59,665 bases of DNA from Candidatus Frackibacter sp. WG13 (GCF_900114655.1 NZ_FOTT01000019.1:1-59665), one strand, 5' to 3'; shown: positions 8,121 to 17,070, numbered from the stretch's first letter. A program made the numbers and translations. The notes: generated from the sequence alone by a model not told the origin.

Positions 8121-9854
8121 ATGAAGCAAGGAGGGGGGAAGTCTAGAGTTACCCACAATAAAAAAGAATATACATTTGAAATTAAAGAAGAGATCAGTTT
8201 ACCAGCTAAAACTCTTAATGTAGAAGATTATGTTGTTAAACTGAAAGAATTTGACTCTGTTTATCATAATGAAGAATTAATTATTCATGGTCAATTAATA
8301 GAGTCTGTCATTTATCAATTAGAGGGTGGAACTAAAGAAGCAAAAGTGGAGAAACCAAATTTTAAATACTTTTTACCACTTTCTGAACAGAGTTCCCAAC
8401 TTGAATATAAATTAAATTTAGATATAGAGCAGATTCAATATAAATTTAAATCTACTGCTTATCAGAAACAAACTTTAGTAAGTAATATAAAGTTAAAATT
8501 AATTATAACGGTCTTTCCTCCTTTAAACAGCTTAGATTCTCTTGCTTCTAATATCTATAAGAACTTAGAGACTAAAAAATTAATTTTGAATAAATTTTTA
8601 GCTGAAAAAGAGACTAACCTTTTAATTAAACAGAAATTAAAATTGGCTGCTAATATTGAAAGAATATTCGAATGTAAGGCTAACTTAAAAAAGGTCAAGG
8701 TTGAAAAAATTGAAGAAGAAGTTATGATTACTGGACAAATTATTTATCAGGTATTAGCTTTAAATAATCAAGGTCAAGTAAAGCATTATGAGATTATAGA
8801 GCCATTTAGAGAAACTACATACTTTAAAAAGACTAATCCTGGTGCCCAATTATTAGCCCAGAATCAAATTAGCGATTTAGAATTTGTTAAGTTAGAGGAT
8901 ACTTTAGAAGTAATGTTAGTAGTTAATGCTGTACTTACGGCTTACCAAGAAGTAGAGATGAGTATTTATACTAATTCTACAGGGCAGCGAGGCGAACAAA
9001 TTAAGGTTAAACAAGAGATTAATAATTTACATGAAGAGTGGATGCTGACTGACGAATTAATCTTGGACATCTCTTATAAAGAATTAATTGAAATGAAAGG
9101 ACAAGTGGTGAATGTTGAGGTTGAATTAATCTCCAATAAGATTATTGTTAGTGGAGAATTAAGTTATGAATTATACTATATAGATTTACATGGTCAAGAG
9201 AAGAATAAAAACTTTAATCTTAATTTCAATAAACTACTAAAGTGTCAGGGAACGAGGGAAGGTTTAGAATTTAAGTATCAATTAAAAGTAAAAGAGCTCC
9301 AACCAGAATTAAAACAGGGAAGATTAATATTAAAAACTTTTCTTAAATTAGTAGGTAACTTAAGAGAGGAAGTATTAACTAAAGTTGTTACTGAGCAGAA
9401 TGGAATTATATCCCAAAGTGTTCTAGATAGTTTCTTAGTAGAAAGAGTATTAAAAGTAGATAAATTAGAACTGTTGCTTCCTTATGAGCTTTATTTAGGG
9501 AGATATGCTAAACAGGTACAGGATATTGATATTAAAATTATTAATCCTGAAGGGAAGTTGTTAACGGGGAGTTTATTGTATAGTTGTCAATTAAAATCTA
9601 TTATTAATTTTATTGATTATAATGATATTGAACAAGAAATTACTAAAATAGAAAATATCAATGAATTACTTCCTACTGAAATAAATATTAAGGAGGCTAA
9701 TTTAGATATAAGCCCCCAAATAAAATATATTGATTATGAGTTAAGTAATGCAGGTGAGAAGTTATTATTAAAAGTTGTATTGAAGTGTCCGTATAAAATC
9801 TTAGAAAGAGTTCGATTGCCTATCTTAACTAAAAAGGTTTCTGTGGCAGATTAA
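8121..9854 (+). CDS. Diverged multi-SPOCS protein (about four domains)
   Basis: 577 aa from ATG 8121, chosen because a TTGGAGGT ribosome site lies about 8 bases upstream; an in-frame TTG at 8106 would overlap that site. Four diverged SPOCS-like units recur: each has a short LP/LS lead, a basic VKxVKVE-type strand, a (I/V)xGQ(L/I)xY turn and a ...NPGAQ-like signature (clearest near residue 240). It is Lys- and Leu-rich, unlike the acidic paralogues. No LysM, signal or membrane segment. Its last 26 bases overlap the 3' end of the opposing gene at 9829. No exact sigma-K-type promoter is seen ahead of it. Assigned by repeat pattern and context; the domain count is approximate. Confidence 0.75.
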   Translation: MKQGGGKSRVTHNKKEYTFEIKEEISLPAKTLNVEDYVVKLKEFDSVYHNEELIIHGQLIESVIYQLEGGTKEAKVEKPNFKYFLPLSEQSSQLEYKLNLDIEQIQYKFKSTAYQKQTLVSNIKLKLIITVFPPLNSLDSLASNIYKNLETKKLILNKFLAEKETNLLIKQKLKLAANIERIFECKANLKKVKVEKIEEEVMITGQIIYQVLALNNQGQVKHYEIIEPFRETTYFKKTNPGAQLLAQNQISDLEFVKLEDTLEVMLVVNAVLTAYQEVEMSIYTNSTGQRGEQIKVKQEINNLHEEWMLTDELILDISYKELIEMKGQVVNVEVELISNKIIVSGELSYELYYIDLHGQEKNKNFNLNFNKLLKCQGTREGLEFKYQLKVKELQPELKQGRLILKTFLKLVGNLREEVLTKVVTEQNGIISQSVLDSFLVERVLKVDKLELLLPYELYLGRYAKQVQDIDIKIINPEGKLLTGSLLYSCQLKSIINFIDYNDIEQEITKIENINELLPTEINIKEANLDISPQIKYIDYELSNAGEKLLLKVVLKCPYKILERVRLPILTKKVSVAD

Positions 9855-10254
9855 AACGCTTAGAAGCCAATTCTTCACCTTCTGCATTGTAGATAACAAA
9901 ATTAAGTTTCTGTTTATAGAAATAATCTTTCTTTATCTTAAAGATATGGGATAAATTTTTATTATAAGTGCCAACCATGGTTACTTTATGACCACGGTAT
10001 TTAATTTCGTTTATACTACCATTAAGCAGAATAATTAATAGTTCATTTGAGGCTAAATTATTAATTTCTTGTGAATGGAAATGATATTTATCTAATAACT
10101 TAGCAATCACTGCTGGATTAGAGGATATATATAATTTGACTTCTTCATTAAAGGGATAACTCCAATCATCAATTATTCTTTCTTCATATAGATTAATAGG
10201 TATATACTGTACGGCAGGATAAGGAAATATCTTATCAGAATATCCAAAAGGCAT
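9829..10254 (-). CDS. Unrecognised 141-aa protein of the spore locus
   Basis: The start ATG at 10254 is chosen because GGAGGT lies 6 bases upstream; a further in-frame TTG at 10269 overlaps that ribosome site. The product (MPFGYSDKIFPYPAVQYIPIN..., ending KRFNLPQKPF) has no membrane segment or known motif that I can recognise. It is aromatic- and Asn-rich with a beta-strand-like pattern. The only gene on this strand in the SPOCS block, it nevertheless has an exact sigma-K-type promoter 43 bases upstream (10297-10323), which ties it to the coat regulon. Its 3' end overlaps the converging SPOCS gene by 26 bases. Function unknown; a coat component is the best guess. Confidence 0.7.
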   Translation of the reverse strand: MPFGYSDKIFPYPAVQYIPINLYEERIIDDWSYPFNEEVKLYISSNPAVIAKLLDKYHFHSQEINNLASNELLIILLNGSINEIKYRGHKVTMVGTYNKNLSHIFKIKKDYFYKQKLNFVIYNAEGEELASKRFNLPQKPF

Positions 10255-10296
10255 ATAAGCCACCTCCAAATTTTTTAAATATAGCTTTTACTATTC

Positions 10297-10323
10297 TATT
10301 TTATGCTTTAATAAAAGAAATGT
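10297..10323 (-). promoter_or_regulatory. Sigma-K-type promoter, 9829-10254 gene
   Basis: On the minus strand: AC (10323-10322, in CACA), 16-base spacer, CATAAAATA (10305-10297). Exact consensus. Confidence 0.7.
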
Positions 10324-10369
10324 GATAGAAATTTATCTTATGGAAATAATTTCATAATAAAATTTGTAC

Positions 10370-10396
10370 ACATTTGGATTTCTGGTGCATATAGTA
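10370..10396 (+). promoter_or_regulatory. Sigma-K-type promoter, 10443 gene
   Basis: AC at 10370-10371 (CACA), 16-base spacer, CATATAGTA at 10388-10396. Exact consensus, 47 bases before the start codon. Confidence 0.75.
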
Positions 10397-10442
10397 TAAT
10401 TGAGAGGTTTAAGTATTTATTTTAGAAAGGAGGAGTAAAGTT

Positions 10443-12062
10443 ATGGATGAAAATAGAGCAATTAATTTTAAAGAAGAAACGGTTAGAGTGGAGTACGTAA
10501 TTGGCGAAGATATAATTAGAGAGTCGATCACCGATGATTTAACAGTACCTGAACAGAAGCCAGATATCGAAAGGGTACTAGAAGTTACAGCTGAAGTTAA
10601 TGCAACCGATGCAACGATAGAAGAAGGTGGTGTAGATGTAAGTGGGGAGATAGACATAGGTATACTCTATGTAGCTGATATAGCTGATCCTTATATTGAG
10701 CCTGCACAGCCTGTGCATTTCTTTGAAGGAATAATAAACTTTGATAACTTTGTTGATATTCCTGATGCTGAGCCAGGAATGCATGTAATAACAGATGTGC
10801 AAGTTGTTAGAGTAAACGGTGAAATGATTGATGAAAGAACGGTGCGAGTAACAGTCACTATTCGAAAGTTTGTTAAAGTAGTAGAGTTTAGACAGGTTAC
10901 GGTAATAACAGAAGTTACTGGCTTAGATGATGCTATTATAGAAGAAGAATTACTAAGATTAGAAGATGTGGTAGGAGAGAATACAATCCAAACGATTGTA
11001 GCAGGAACAATAGACGTACCCGAAGTAAAGCCACCAATCGAAAGAATTCTTAGAGCTCAAGCTGATTTAGTTGATGACAGTGTTGAGAGTGAGATTACAG
11101 ATGATGCAGTTATAGTGGATGGAGAGCTTGATGTTGGAGTAGTATATGTTGCAGAGACAGATGCAGGTGATCAACCGGTTCACTTTGTAGAAGGTGCTAT
11201 TGATTTCTCACAAGTAATAGATATACCAGGGGCTATAGACGATGATATGTCAGACTTTGTTGATGTTACTGTTAAGAGAGTGACGGCTACTAGAGTAGAT
11301 GAAGACACTGTTAAAGTAGAGGTAGTCATTGAGATCTTTGTTAAGGTTACTGAACCAATCCAGGTTACAGTTGTTACTGATATTCAGAGTGACAAGGTGA
11401 AGGTTGAACAAGAACTATTAAGAGTAGAAGAAGTAATTGGTGAGGATACTATCTCCGAAACAATTACTAATGAGTTAGAGCTATTACCAGGGGATCCAGA
11501 TATTGAGCAAGTAATTGAAGTGAATGCCAACATATTAGATCCGACGGCTAATGTAGAAGAAGGTGGAGTGCTTGTCGAAGGTCAGATTGAAGGAAATGCT
11601 CTTTATGTAGGAGATGTAGATGATCCTGGTTTTCAACAACCGGTCTTCTTTGTATCGGATGTTTTTGATTTCGAAAATTTCGTTCAAATTACAGGGGCAG
11701 AGCCAGATATGGGAGCCTTTACTAATGTAACAGTGAAAAGAGTGAGATATAATTTATTAGATTCTCGCGCTATTGAATTAATAGTTACTATCACTAAGTT
11801 TGTAAAAGTAGTTCAGTTTGTGCAGACAGATATTGTTACTGACATAGTTGTTGTTTCACCAGTTGTAGATAAAGACTGTCCAGATCGCCCATCATTTGTG
11901 GTCTATGTAGTACAGCCAGGCGATACCTTATTTAAGATTGCACAAAGATTTAATACAACAGTAGATGCTATTGTAGAACAGAACGATATTGAGAATCCAG
12001 ACGTAATTGAAGTAGGTCAGAAATTATGTATTCCAAAAGGAATTATAGGTGCAAAAGGCTAA
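10443..12062 (+). CDS. SipL-like protein: three SPOCS domains plus C-terminal LysM
   Basis: 539 aa. Three SPOCS domains have signatures PDAEPGM near residue 108, PGAIDDDM near 262 and TGAEPDM near 417, separated by EELLRxExVxGE(N/D)T linkers. The C-terminus is a LysM domain at about 488-534 (VVYVVQPGDTLFKIAQRFN..., ending GQKLCIPKG). SPOCS plus C-terminal LysM is the architecture of SipL, whose LysM domain binds the coat ATPase SpoIVA in C. difficile; length is also close to that protein. Acts in the mother cell at the forespore surface. Start set by AAAGGAGGAG. Exact sigma-K-type promoter upstream. A second protein of the same architecture follows at 12201, so which one is the SipL orthologue is open. 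Confidence 0.88.
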   Translation: MDENRAINFKEETVRVEYVIGEDIIRESITDDLTVPEQKPDIERVLEVTAEVNATDATIEEGGVDVSGEIDIGILYVADIADPYIEPAQPVHFFEGIINFDNFVDIPDAEPGMHVITDVQVVRVNGEMIDERTVRVTVTIRKFVKVVEFRQVTVITEVTGLDDAIIEEELLRLEDVVGENTIQTIVAGTIDVPEVKPPIERILRAQADLVDDSVESEITDDAVIVDGELDVGVVYVAETDAGDQPVHFVEGAIDFSQVIDIPGAIDDDMSDFVDVTVKRVTATRVDEDTVKVEVVIEIFVKVTEPIQVTVVTDIQSDKVKVEQELLRVEEVIGEDTISETITNELELLPGDPDIEQVIEVNANILDPTANVEEGGVLVEGQIEGNALYVGDVDDPGFQQPVFFVSDVFDFENFVQITGAEPDMGAFTNVTVKRVRYNLLDSRAIELIVTITKFVKVVQFVQTDIVTDIVVVSPVVDKDCPDRPSFVVYVVQPGDTLFKIAQRFNTTVDAIVEQNDIENPDVIEVGQKLCIPKGIIGAKG

Positions 12063-12084
12063 AAATTTAGATAACTTGAACCTA

Positions 12085-12118
12085 AAGGCTGTGGGGAGAC
12101 CTACAGTCTTATTCTATT
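12085..12118 (+). terminator. Probable terminator after 10443 gene
   Basis: AAGGCTGT (12085-12092) pairs with ACAGTCTT (12103-12110), with a GG/CC extension inside the loop. The T-run is interrupted (ATTCTATTT), so strength is uncertain. Confidence 0.5.
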
Positions 12119-12144
12119 TACACATAATTATTTCTCCAGTTTTC

Positions 12145-12171
12145 ACACTATCTTAGTTTCTACATAAAATA
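12145..12171 (+). promoter_or_regulatory. Sigma-K-type promoter, 12201 gene
   Basis: AC at 12145-12146 (CACA), 16-base spacer, CATAAAATA at 12163-12171. Exact consensus, 30 bases before the start codon. Confidence 0.75.
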
Positions 12172-12200
12172 TATTAAGGTTAACTAAAAGGAGGGAGAAT

Positions 12201-13709
12201 ATGGATAATATTACTGTCGCCAATTTAATCCTTCGTGAGCAGATAGAAGAAACGGTCGAAAGAAGAATTGTTTTAGCCCAGAATCGACCAGGAGTAGCTA
12301 GAGTATTAGAGACTAATGTTAGATTAGAGAATATAGAGACTGAAGTCGTAGATGGAGGAGTTAGAATTAATGGGATTTTACGAACGACAATCTTATATGT
12401 TCCAGAAGATAATACATCAGCAGTAGAGACGATTGAAAAGAGAATAAGCTTTAGTTTTGTAGTTGACGTTAATGTACCAGGGAGAACAGTGGAGATAGAT
12501 CCTGCTCTCTTTGTTCAAGAGGCAGAAGTTATAATTGTAGACCCACATAATCTTAGATTAACAGTCGTTATTGTAGGTAGGTTAAACTTTATTGAAGCAG
12601 AAAATATAAACTTTATTACTGATGACCAAGCTCAGATAGTTAGGGATGAATTTGAGTTTGATCAAGTAGTTGCTGAAAAGACAGTGACCAGGCAAGTTGA
12701 AAGAGTAGTAGAGTTAGCTAATAATCAAGCCCCAATTGAGCGAGTACTAAATATTCAAAGTACAACTAGGATCATCAATACTCATGTTCGTAGGAATCAA
12801 GTAGAGGTGCAAGCAGAGATTAGAAGTCAGATTTTATATCAATCCCCAGATGGTAGGACGCGAAGCTTGAATATCACTACTCCATTTACCGAGAGAATCA
12901 GAATTGAAGGCGCTAGAAGTGGGATGCAGGCTTTCGTTGATTTAGAGATTATAGACCAAGATTTTAGAATAATAGACCCTAGGACTTTGCGGATTAATTA
13001 TGAAACAGAGATTAATACAGCAGTCTTAACAAGAGACCAAATAGATTTCCCAATAGATATAGATGGTGACCTATTCCCTAGAAGAAGGACTGTCTTAGTT
13101 GAAAGAATTGTAGCCAGAAAGCAGACGCGAGTCTTATTACGAGATACAATAGATGTTCCACCTCCGGGTGCTAGTAGAGTAGTTAGGGTTACAGCTGATG
13201 TAGCTGACCAAGTGATAGAAGCTGATGTAGACGACGGAGGAGTATTTATTTCTGGTGAGGTAGATGTTAATGTATTATATGTAGCTAATCAACCTGATCA
13301 ACCGGTCTTCTTTGTTGGAGATACACTGTTCTTTGATGAATTTATCTCTGTTTCAATTCCTAGAGACGTATTTAGAGTTAGAGCTTATCCAGAAGTTAGA
13401 GTTGTAAGTGCAGAAGGAGAAGTAGTAGATGGGGATACAATTAGGATTAGAGTCTTATTAAGTATTGAAGTCTTGGTTACAGCAATAGTAGAAGTTCCAG
13501 TGGTCATAGGCGTAGGGGAGGATAGAGAAGAATTTGAGCCACCCCGACCAACGCCAGATGAAGGTGAAATTTATATAGTTAAACAAGGAGATACTCTCTT
13601 TATAATTGCGCAAAGGTTTGGAGTAACAATAGCTGAATTAGTGGCAGTTAATGATATTGTTAATCCTGACCAACTAGAAGTCGGCCAGGAGTTAATAATT
13701 CCTGATTAA
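12201..13709 (+). CDS. Second SipL-like protein: SPOCS domains plus LysM
   Basis: 502 aa. Three SPOCS-type domains, at about residues 15-150, 165-300 and 315-440, are more diverged and Arg-rich than in the 10443 protein (for example VERRIVLAQNRPGVARVLE). A Pro/Glu linker (EEFEPPRPTPDEGE) leads to a LysM domain at about 456-502 (YIVKQGDTLFIIAQRFG..., ending GQELIIPD). The LysM and last SPOCS domain match the 10443 paralogue best, so the pair probably arose by duplication. Ribosome site AAGGAGGG. Own sigma-K-type promoter. Expected to act in coat assembly; its partner is unknown. Confidence 0.85.
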   Translation: MDNITVANLILREQIEETVERRIVLAQNRPGVARVLETNVRLENIETEVVDGGVRINGILRTTILYVPEDNTSAVETIEKRISFSFVVDVNVPGRTVEIDPALFVQEAEVIIVDPHNLRLTVVIVGRLNFIEAENINFITDDQAQIVRDEFEFDQVVAEKTVTRQVERVVELANNQAPIERVLNIQSTTRIINTHVRRNQVEVQAEIRSQILYQSPDGRTRSLNITTPFTERIRIEGARSGMQAFVDLEIIDQDFRIIDPRTLRINYETEINTAVLTRDQIDFPIDIDGDLFPRRRTVLVERIVARKQTRVLLRDTIDVPPPGASRVVRVTADVADQVIEADVDDGGVFISGEVDVNVLYVANQPDQPVFFVGDTLFFDEFISVSIPRDVFRVRAYPEVRVVSAEGEVVDGDTIRIRVLLSIEVLVTAIVEVPVVIGVGEDREEFEPPRPTPDEGEIYIVKQGDTLFIIAQRFGVTIAELVAVNDIVNPDQLEVGQELIIPD

Positions 13710-13712
13710 TTA

Positions 13713-15377
13713 TTAAACCTCCATGATTAATGGTAGAATCATGGGGTTTCTTTTTAGTTCGTGGTATAAAAAATCATTAACAACATATTTGATTTTAGAC
13801 TTTAGCTTAGACCATTCAGTAACATTAGCTGCTTCAGTCTTTTCTAAAGCTTTCTTAACTCTCTTTTTAATTTTAGCTATTAGTTCTTGTGAAGTCTGGA
13901 TATGAATAAATCCCCTAGAAATGATGTCAGGACCGGCTACTACTTCGCCGGTCTTGCCATCAATAGTAATCATAATAATAATCATTCCATCATCAGCAAG
14001 AGCTTGACGGTCATTGAGGACTACATTACCTATATCACCAACCCCTAAGCCATCTACAAATACCTTTCCTGCTGGTACCTTGTCGGTTATCTTAGCTTCA
14101 TTAGAATTAATCTCAAGTTTAACACCATTTGGTGTAATAAAGATGTTCTCTTCAGATATTCCTATCTCTTTAGCTACTTCAGCATGATGGTATAAGTGTC
14201 TATATTCACCATGAACCGGAATAAAATAGTTAGGCTTAGTAAGAGCTAACATTAATTTTAATTCTTCTTTAGCTGCGTGTCCAGACACATGAACATCAAA
14301 TTCATTACCATAGATTACTTGAACTCCTTTTTCCAAGAGTTGATTAATGGTATTACTAACTGATAATTCGTTCCCCGGAATAGGAGTAGCAGATATAAAG
14401 ACAGTATCAGTATTATTAACTTGAATTTGATGGTGATCTCCTCTAGCAACTCTAGTTAAAGCTGCCATGGGTTCTCCTTGACTACCGGTCATCAAGATGA
14501 CCAATTCTTCCGGTTCTAACTTATTGATACTTCTAATATCTACTAACATATCAGAAGTTAAATCTACATATCCCAACTCTTGGGCAGTCTGTACAGAATT
14601 AATCATACTCCTACCAGTAACGGCTATCTTTCTATTAGTCATTTTAGCAGCTGTAATGGCCTGTTGGATGCGATGAATATGAGAAGAGAAGGTAGCAACA
14701 ATTACTCTACCTTCTGCTTCCGTAAATCTATCTTCTAAGGTCTTGCCTATTGTACTTTCAGAACCAGTATAACCATTTCTTTCGGCATTAGTACTATCTG
14801 ATAGGAGGGCTAATAGACCTTCTTCTCCTATTTCAGCCAATTTATAAAAATCAGTGGGCTTATTATCAATTGGAGTAAAGTCAATCTTAAAGTCACCAGT
14901 ATAAAGGATCTTACCGATATCGGTTTCAAGTGAGATTGCTACAGCATCAGGAATACTATGGTTAACATTGATAAATTGTGCTTTAAAGCTACCGAGTTCA
15001 ACTTTATCTCTTGGCTTAATTATATTTAGTTCAGTATTCTTAAGCAAATTTCTATCTTTAAGTCTATCTTTAACAAAAGAAATTGTTAGTTGAGTACCAT
15101 AAATAGGTATGTTTATATCTGAAATTAGATAAGGTATGCCACCGATATGGTCTTCATGACCATGGCTTAATAGTAATGCTTTTACTCTTTCTTTATTCTC
15201 TTTTAAATAGGTCATATCAGGAATCACTAGGTCAATTCCTAGCATTTCATCAGTAGGGAACATCACACCTGCGTCTAAAATTAGAATATCTTCTTTATAC
15301 TCAATGACAATTAAGTTATTCCCAACAACTCCTTTACCACCTAGTTGAATAATTCCAATTCTATCTTTTTTTGTCAT
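13713..15377 (-). CDS. rnj: Ribonuclease J
   Basis: 554 aa, the usual length for RNase J. Metallo-beta-lactamase motif SHGHEDHIGG at residues 71-80, then downstream metal ligands in NVNHSIPD and YTGDFK; beta-CASP region follows (LLSDSTNAERNGYTGSE, ATFSSHIHRIQQ, TGSQGEP, HVSGHA, PVHGEYRHL), and a C-terminal domain. RNase J is a 5'-to-3' exo- and endoribonuclease in RNA maturation and decay. Start ATG with an AAGGGAG site. Upstream is a cluster of DnaA boxes (15400-15543), so DnaA could influence its transcription. Its last codons form the terminator hairpin of the opposing gene. Confidence 0.96.
   Translation of the reverse strand: MTKKDRIGIIQLGGKGVVGNNLIVIEYKEDILILDAGVMFPTDEMLGIDLVIPDMTYLKENKERVKALLLSHGHEDHIGGIPYLISDINIPIYGTQLTISFVKDRLKDRNLLKNTELNIIKPRDKVELGSFKAQFINVNHSIPDAVAISLETDIGKILYTGDFKIDFTPIDNKPTDFYKLAEIGEEGLLALLSDSTNAERNGYTGSESTIGKTLEDRFTEAEGRVIVATFSSHIHRIQQAITAAKMTNRKIAVTGRSMINSVQTAQELGYVDLTSDMLVDIRSINKLEPEELVILMTGSQGEPMAALTRVARGDHHQIQVNNTDTVFISATPIPGNELSVSNTINQLLEKGVQVIYGNEFDVHVSGHAAKEELKLMLALTKPNYFIPVHGEYRHLYHHAEVAKEIGISEENIFITPNGVKLEINSNEAKITDKVPAGKVFVDGLGVGDIGNVVLNDRQALADDGMIIIMITIDGKTGEVVAGPDIISRGFIHIQTSQELIAKIKKRVKKALEKTEAANVTEWSKLKSKIKYVVNDFLYHELKRNPMILPLIMEV
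13715..13755 (+). terminator. Terminator of 12201 gene, embedded in the rnj 3' end
   Basis: AAACCTCCATGATT (13715-13728) pairs with AATCATGGGGTTT (13737-13749) with one bulge, followed by CTTTTT. The same bases encode the last residues of the converging RNase J gene. Confidence 0.75.
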
Positions 15378-15399
15378 AGAAAAGCTCCCTTCTTGCTAG

Positions 15400-15543
15400 T
15401 TATCCACACTATCCACAAGTTATCCACATTAATTTATCAAAAACTTATCCACATCAATATCCCTATAAAAGAAGTGTTTTAGTAACTTATCCACAGTATC
15501 CACAGAACAATCCACAAATCTGTTAACAACTTTCTGTGAATAA
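15400..15543. promoter_or_regulatory. DnaA-box cluster
   Basis: Four exact TTATCCACA boxes at 15400-15408, 15420-15428, 15445-15453 and 15487-15495. One-mismatch boxes directly abut two of them: CTATCCACA at 15409-15417 and GTATCCACA at 15496-15504. CAATCCACA (two mismatches) lies at 15508-15516, and a reverse one-mismatch box TGTGAATAA at 15535-15543. AT-rich spacers and a GTTAAC palindrome lie between. Such density is typical of oriC, a DnaA-titration site or a DnaA-controlled promoter. No dnaA gene is in the window, although the region is origin-proximal by synteny. Confidence 0.85.
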
Positions 15544-15553
15544 TTTAACATTC

Positions 15554-16126
15554 TTATTTGGGTATTTTTAGCTTTTGTCCCGGATAAATTCGTTCAGGGT
15601 CTGAAATTTGATTTAATTCGACTAATTTTTGAACCGAAGTATGATAGTTTTTGGCGATTTTATATAATGAATCGCCATGTTTCACTGTATAAAGAATATA
15701 TTTAGAATTAGAGTCAACATTTGAGTTAGGTTCTGAGTTATTATTATTCTGTGCATTATTAGGATTAAGCTGTTGATTACTGTTGATAATTTTAATTGGA
15801 GTCCCAACGTTAACTTTTTTATAAACCGCTTCTACATCTTTATTGTGCATCCGAACACAGCCGTGAGAAACTGCTTGACCAATTAACCAAGGCTTATTAG
15901 TACCATGAATTCCGTGTTTTCTCCAAGTGAATTGAATCCATCTTGTACCTAATCCTCCACCAGGGTTCATACGTTTAAGTAAGACTTCAAAATCACCAGT
16001 AGGAGTAGGGGTAGAGCTTTTGCCAACAGCTACTGGATAATGACCAATTACTTTTCCGTCTTCATAAAGTTCTAAGTAATGCTGCTTAGTATTAATCAAA
16101 ATCTTGTTATTAATATTATTCACCAC
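15554..16126 (-). CDS. L,D-transpeptidase (YkuD) with C-terminal LysM
   Basis: 190 aa. YkuD domain at about 8-113: [25 protein letters not shown], and the catalytic SHGCVRM motif (Cys nucleophile, conserved His). An Asn/Ser-rich linker leads to a LysM domain at about 145-190 ([17 protein letters not shown]...GQKLKIPK). There is no signal peptide, unlike vegetative L,D-transpeptidases, which fits mother-cell expression and assembly on the spore like B. subtilis YkuD. An exact sigma-K-type promoter lies 45 bases upstream (16171-16197). The start is one of two adjacent GTG codons after an AAGGG site; which one is used is unclear. Likely crosslinks spore peptidoglycan (inference). Confidence 0.9.
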   Translation of the reverse strand: MVNNINNKILINTKQHYLELYEDGKVIGHYPVAVGKSSTPTPTGDFEVLLKRMNPGGGLGTRWIQFTWRKHGIHGTNKPWLIGQAVSHGCVRMHNKDVEAVYKKVNVGTPIKIINSNQQLNPNNAQNNNNSEPNSNVDSNSKYILYTVKHGDSLYKIAKNYHTSVQKLVELNQISDPERIYPGQKLKIPK

Positions 16127-16170
16127 CCTTCAAAAATTATGTAAAGATTAAAGGAAAGCTTTAGTTATAG

Positions 16171-16197
16171 TATTATATGGACAAAAATAAAAATTGT
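16171..16197 (-). promoter_or_regulatory. Sigma-K-type promoter, L,D-transpeptidase gene
   Basis: On the minus strand: AC (16197-16196, in AACA), 16-base spacer, CATATAATA (16179-16171). Exact consensus. Confidence 0.7.
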
Positions 16198-16251
16198 TGA
16201 TAATTTTTAAACTTCTGTTCAAAATATAATTTAAGAGTTAGGAGGGATAGC

Positions 16252-17070
16252 ATGGGTGAAAAAGTACAAGGAAGATTACTAATTATAGGTGGAGCAGAAG
16301 ATAAAGATGGGGAATGTAAAATTTTAAAAAAGGTGGTTGAATTATTAGAAAAAACAGCTAAAAGCTTAGTCATTCTAACCACAGCTACCCGTTTGCCTAA
16401 AGAAGTAGGCACTGAATATAAAAGGCTCTTTACTGAATTAGGCTTAGATAAGGTAGAAGTAATTAATATTGAATCAAGAAAGAAAGCTAATGATAAAAAG
16501 ATAGAAAGAAAGGTCCAAGATGCTGCAGGGGTCTTCTTTACTGGTGGCGATCAATTGCGTATTACTAGTCTTTTAGGTGGTTCAAAAGTTGCAGGAGCTT
16601 TACACCAGATCTATCAACAAGGAAGCTTAATTGTTGGTACGAGTGCTGGTGCTGCGGCTATGAGTGACACAATGATTGTACAGGGAGATAATACAGAAAC
16701 GCCGAAAAAATGCACTTTAAAGATGGCCCCAGGCATGGGATTATTAGAAGAAGTAATTATAGATCAGCATTTTGCTCAAAGAGGTAGAATTGGGAGATTA
16801 TTATTAGCGATTGCGCAGAATCCTTATGTATTAGGAGTTGGCATTGACGAAGATACTGCAATTTTAGTTGAATCCACAGGTAGATTTAAGGTGTTAGGTA
16901 GTCAAACAGTGACTATTGTAGATGCTAGTGAGATATCACATACCAATGTATCAGAACTGCATTCTAATCAACCGTTAGGGGTATCTGATATCCGGTTACA
17001 TGTAATTCCTGCTGGCTATCAATATGATCTAGAATCTAAGCAAGTAATTATTCCTGAGGATATTCAATAA
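16252..17070 (+). CDS. cphB: Cyanophycinase
   Basis: 272 aa. Peptidase S51 family: N-terminal LLIIGGAEDK, FFTGGDQLRI near residue 95, catalytic Ser131 in VGTSAGAAAMS, and DQHFAQRGRIGRLL near 164. Cyanophycinase cleaves the arginine-aspartate storage polymer cyanophycin into beta-Asp-Arg dipeptides. It lacks a signal peptide, so it is the intracellular type. It is followed by cyanophycin synthetase with a gap of about 120 bases and no terminator, so the two are probably co-transcribed. Ribosome site TTAGGAGGG. The adjacency makes the assignment secure. Confidence 0.95.
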   Translation: MGEKVQGRLLIIGGAEDKDGECKILKKVVELLEKTAKSLVILTTATRLPKEVGTEYKRLFTELGLDKVEVINIESRKKANDKKIERKVQDAAGVFFTGGDQLRITSLLGGSKVAGALHQIYQQGSLIVGTSAGAAAMSDTMIVQGDNTETPKKCTLKMAPGMGLLEEVIIDQHFAQRGRIGRLLLAIAQNPYVLGVGIDEDTAILVESTGRFKVLGSQTVTIVDASEISHTNVSELHSNQPLGVSDIRLHVIPAGYQYDLESKQVIIPEDIQ

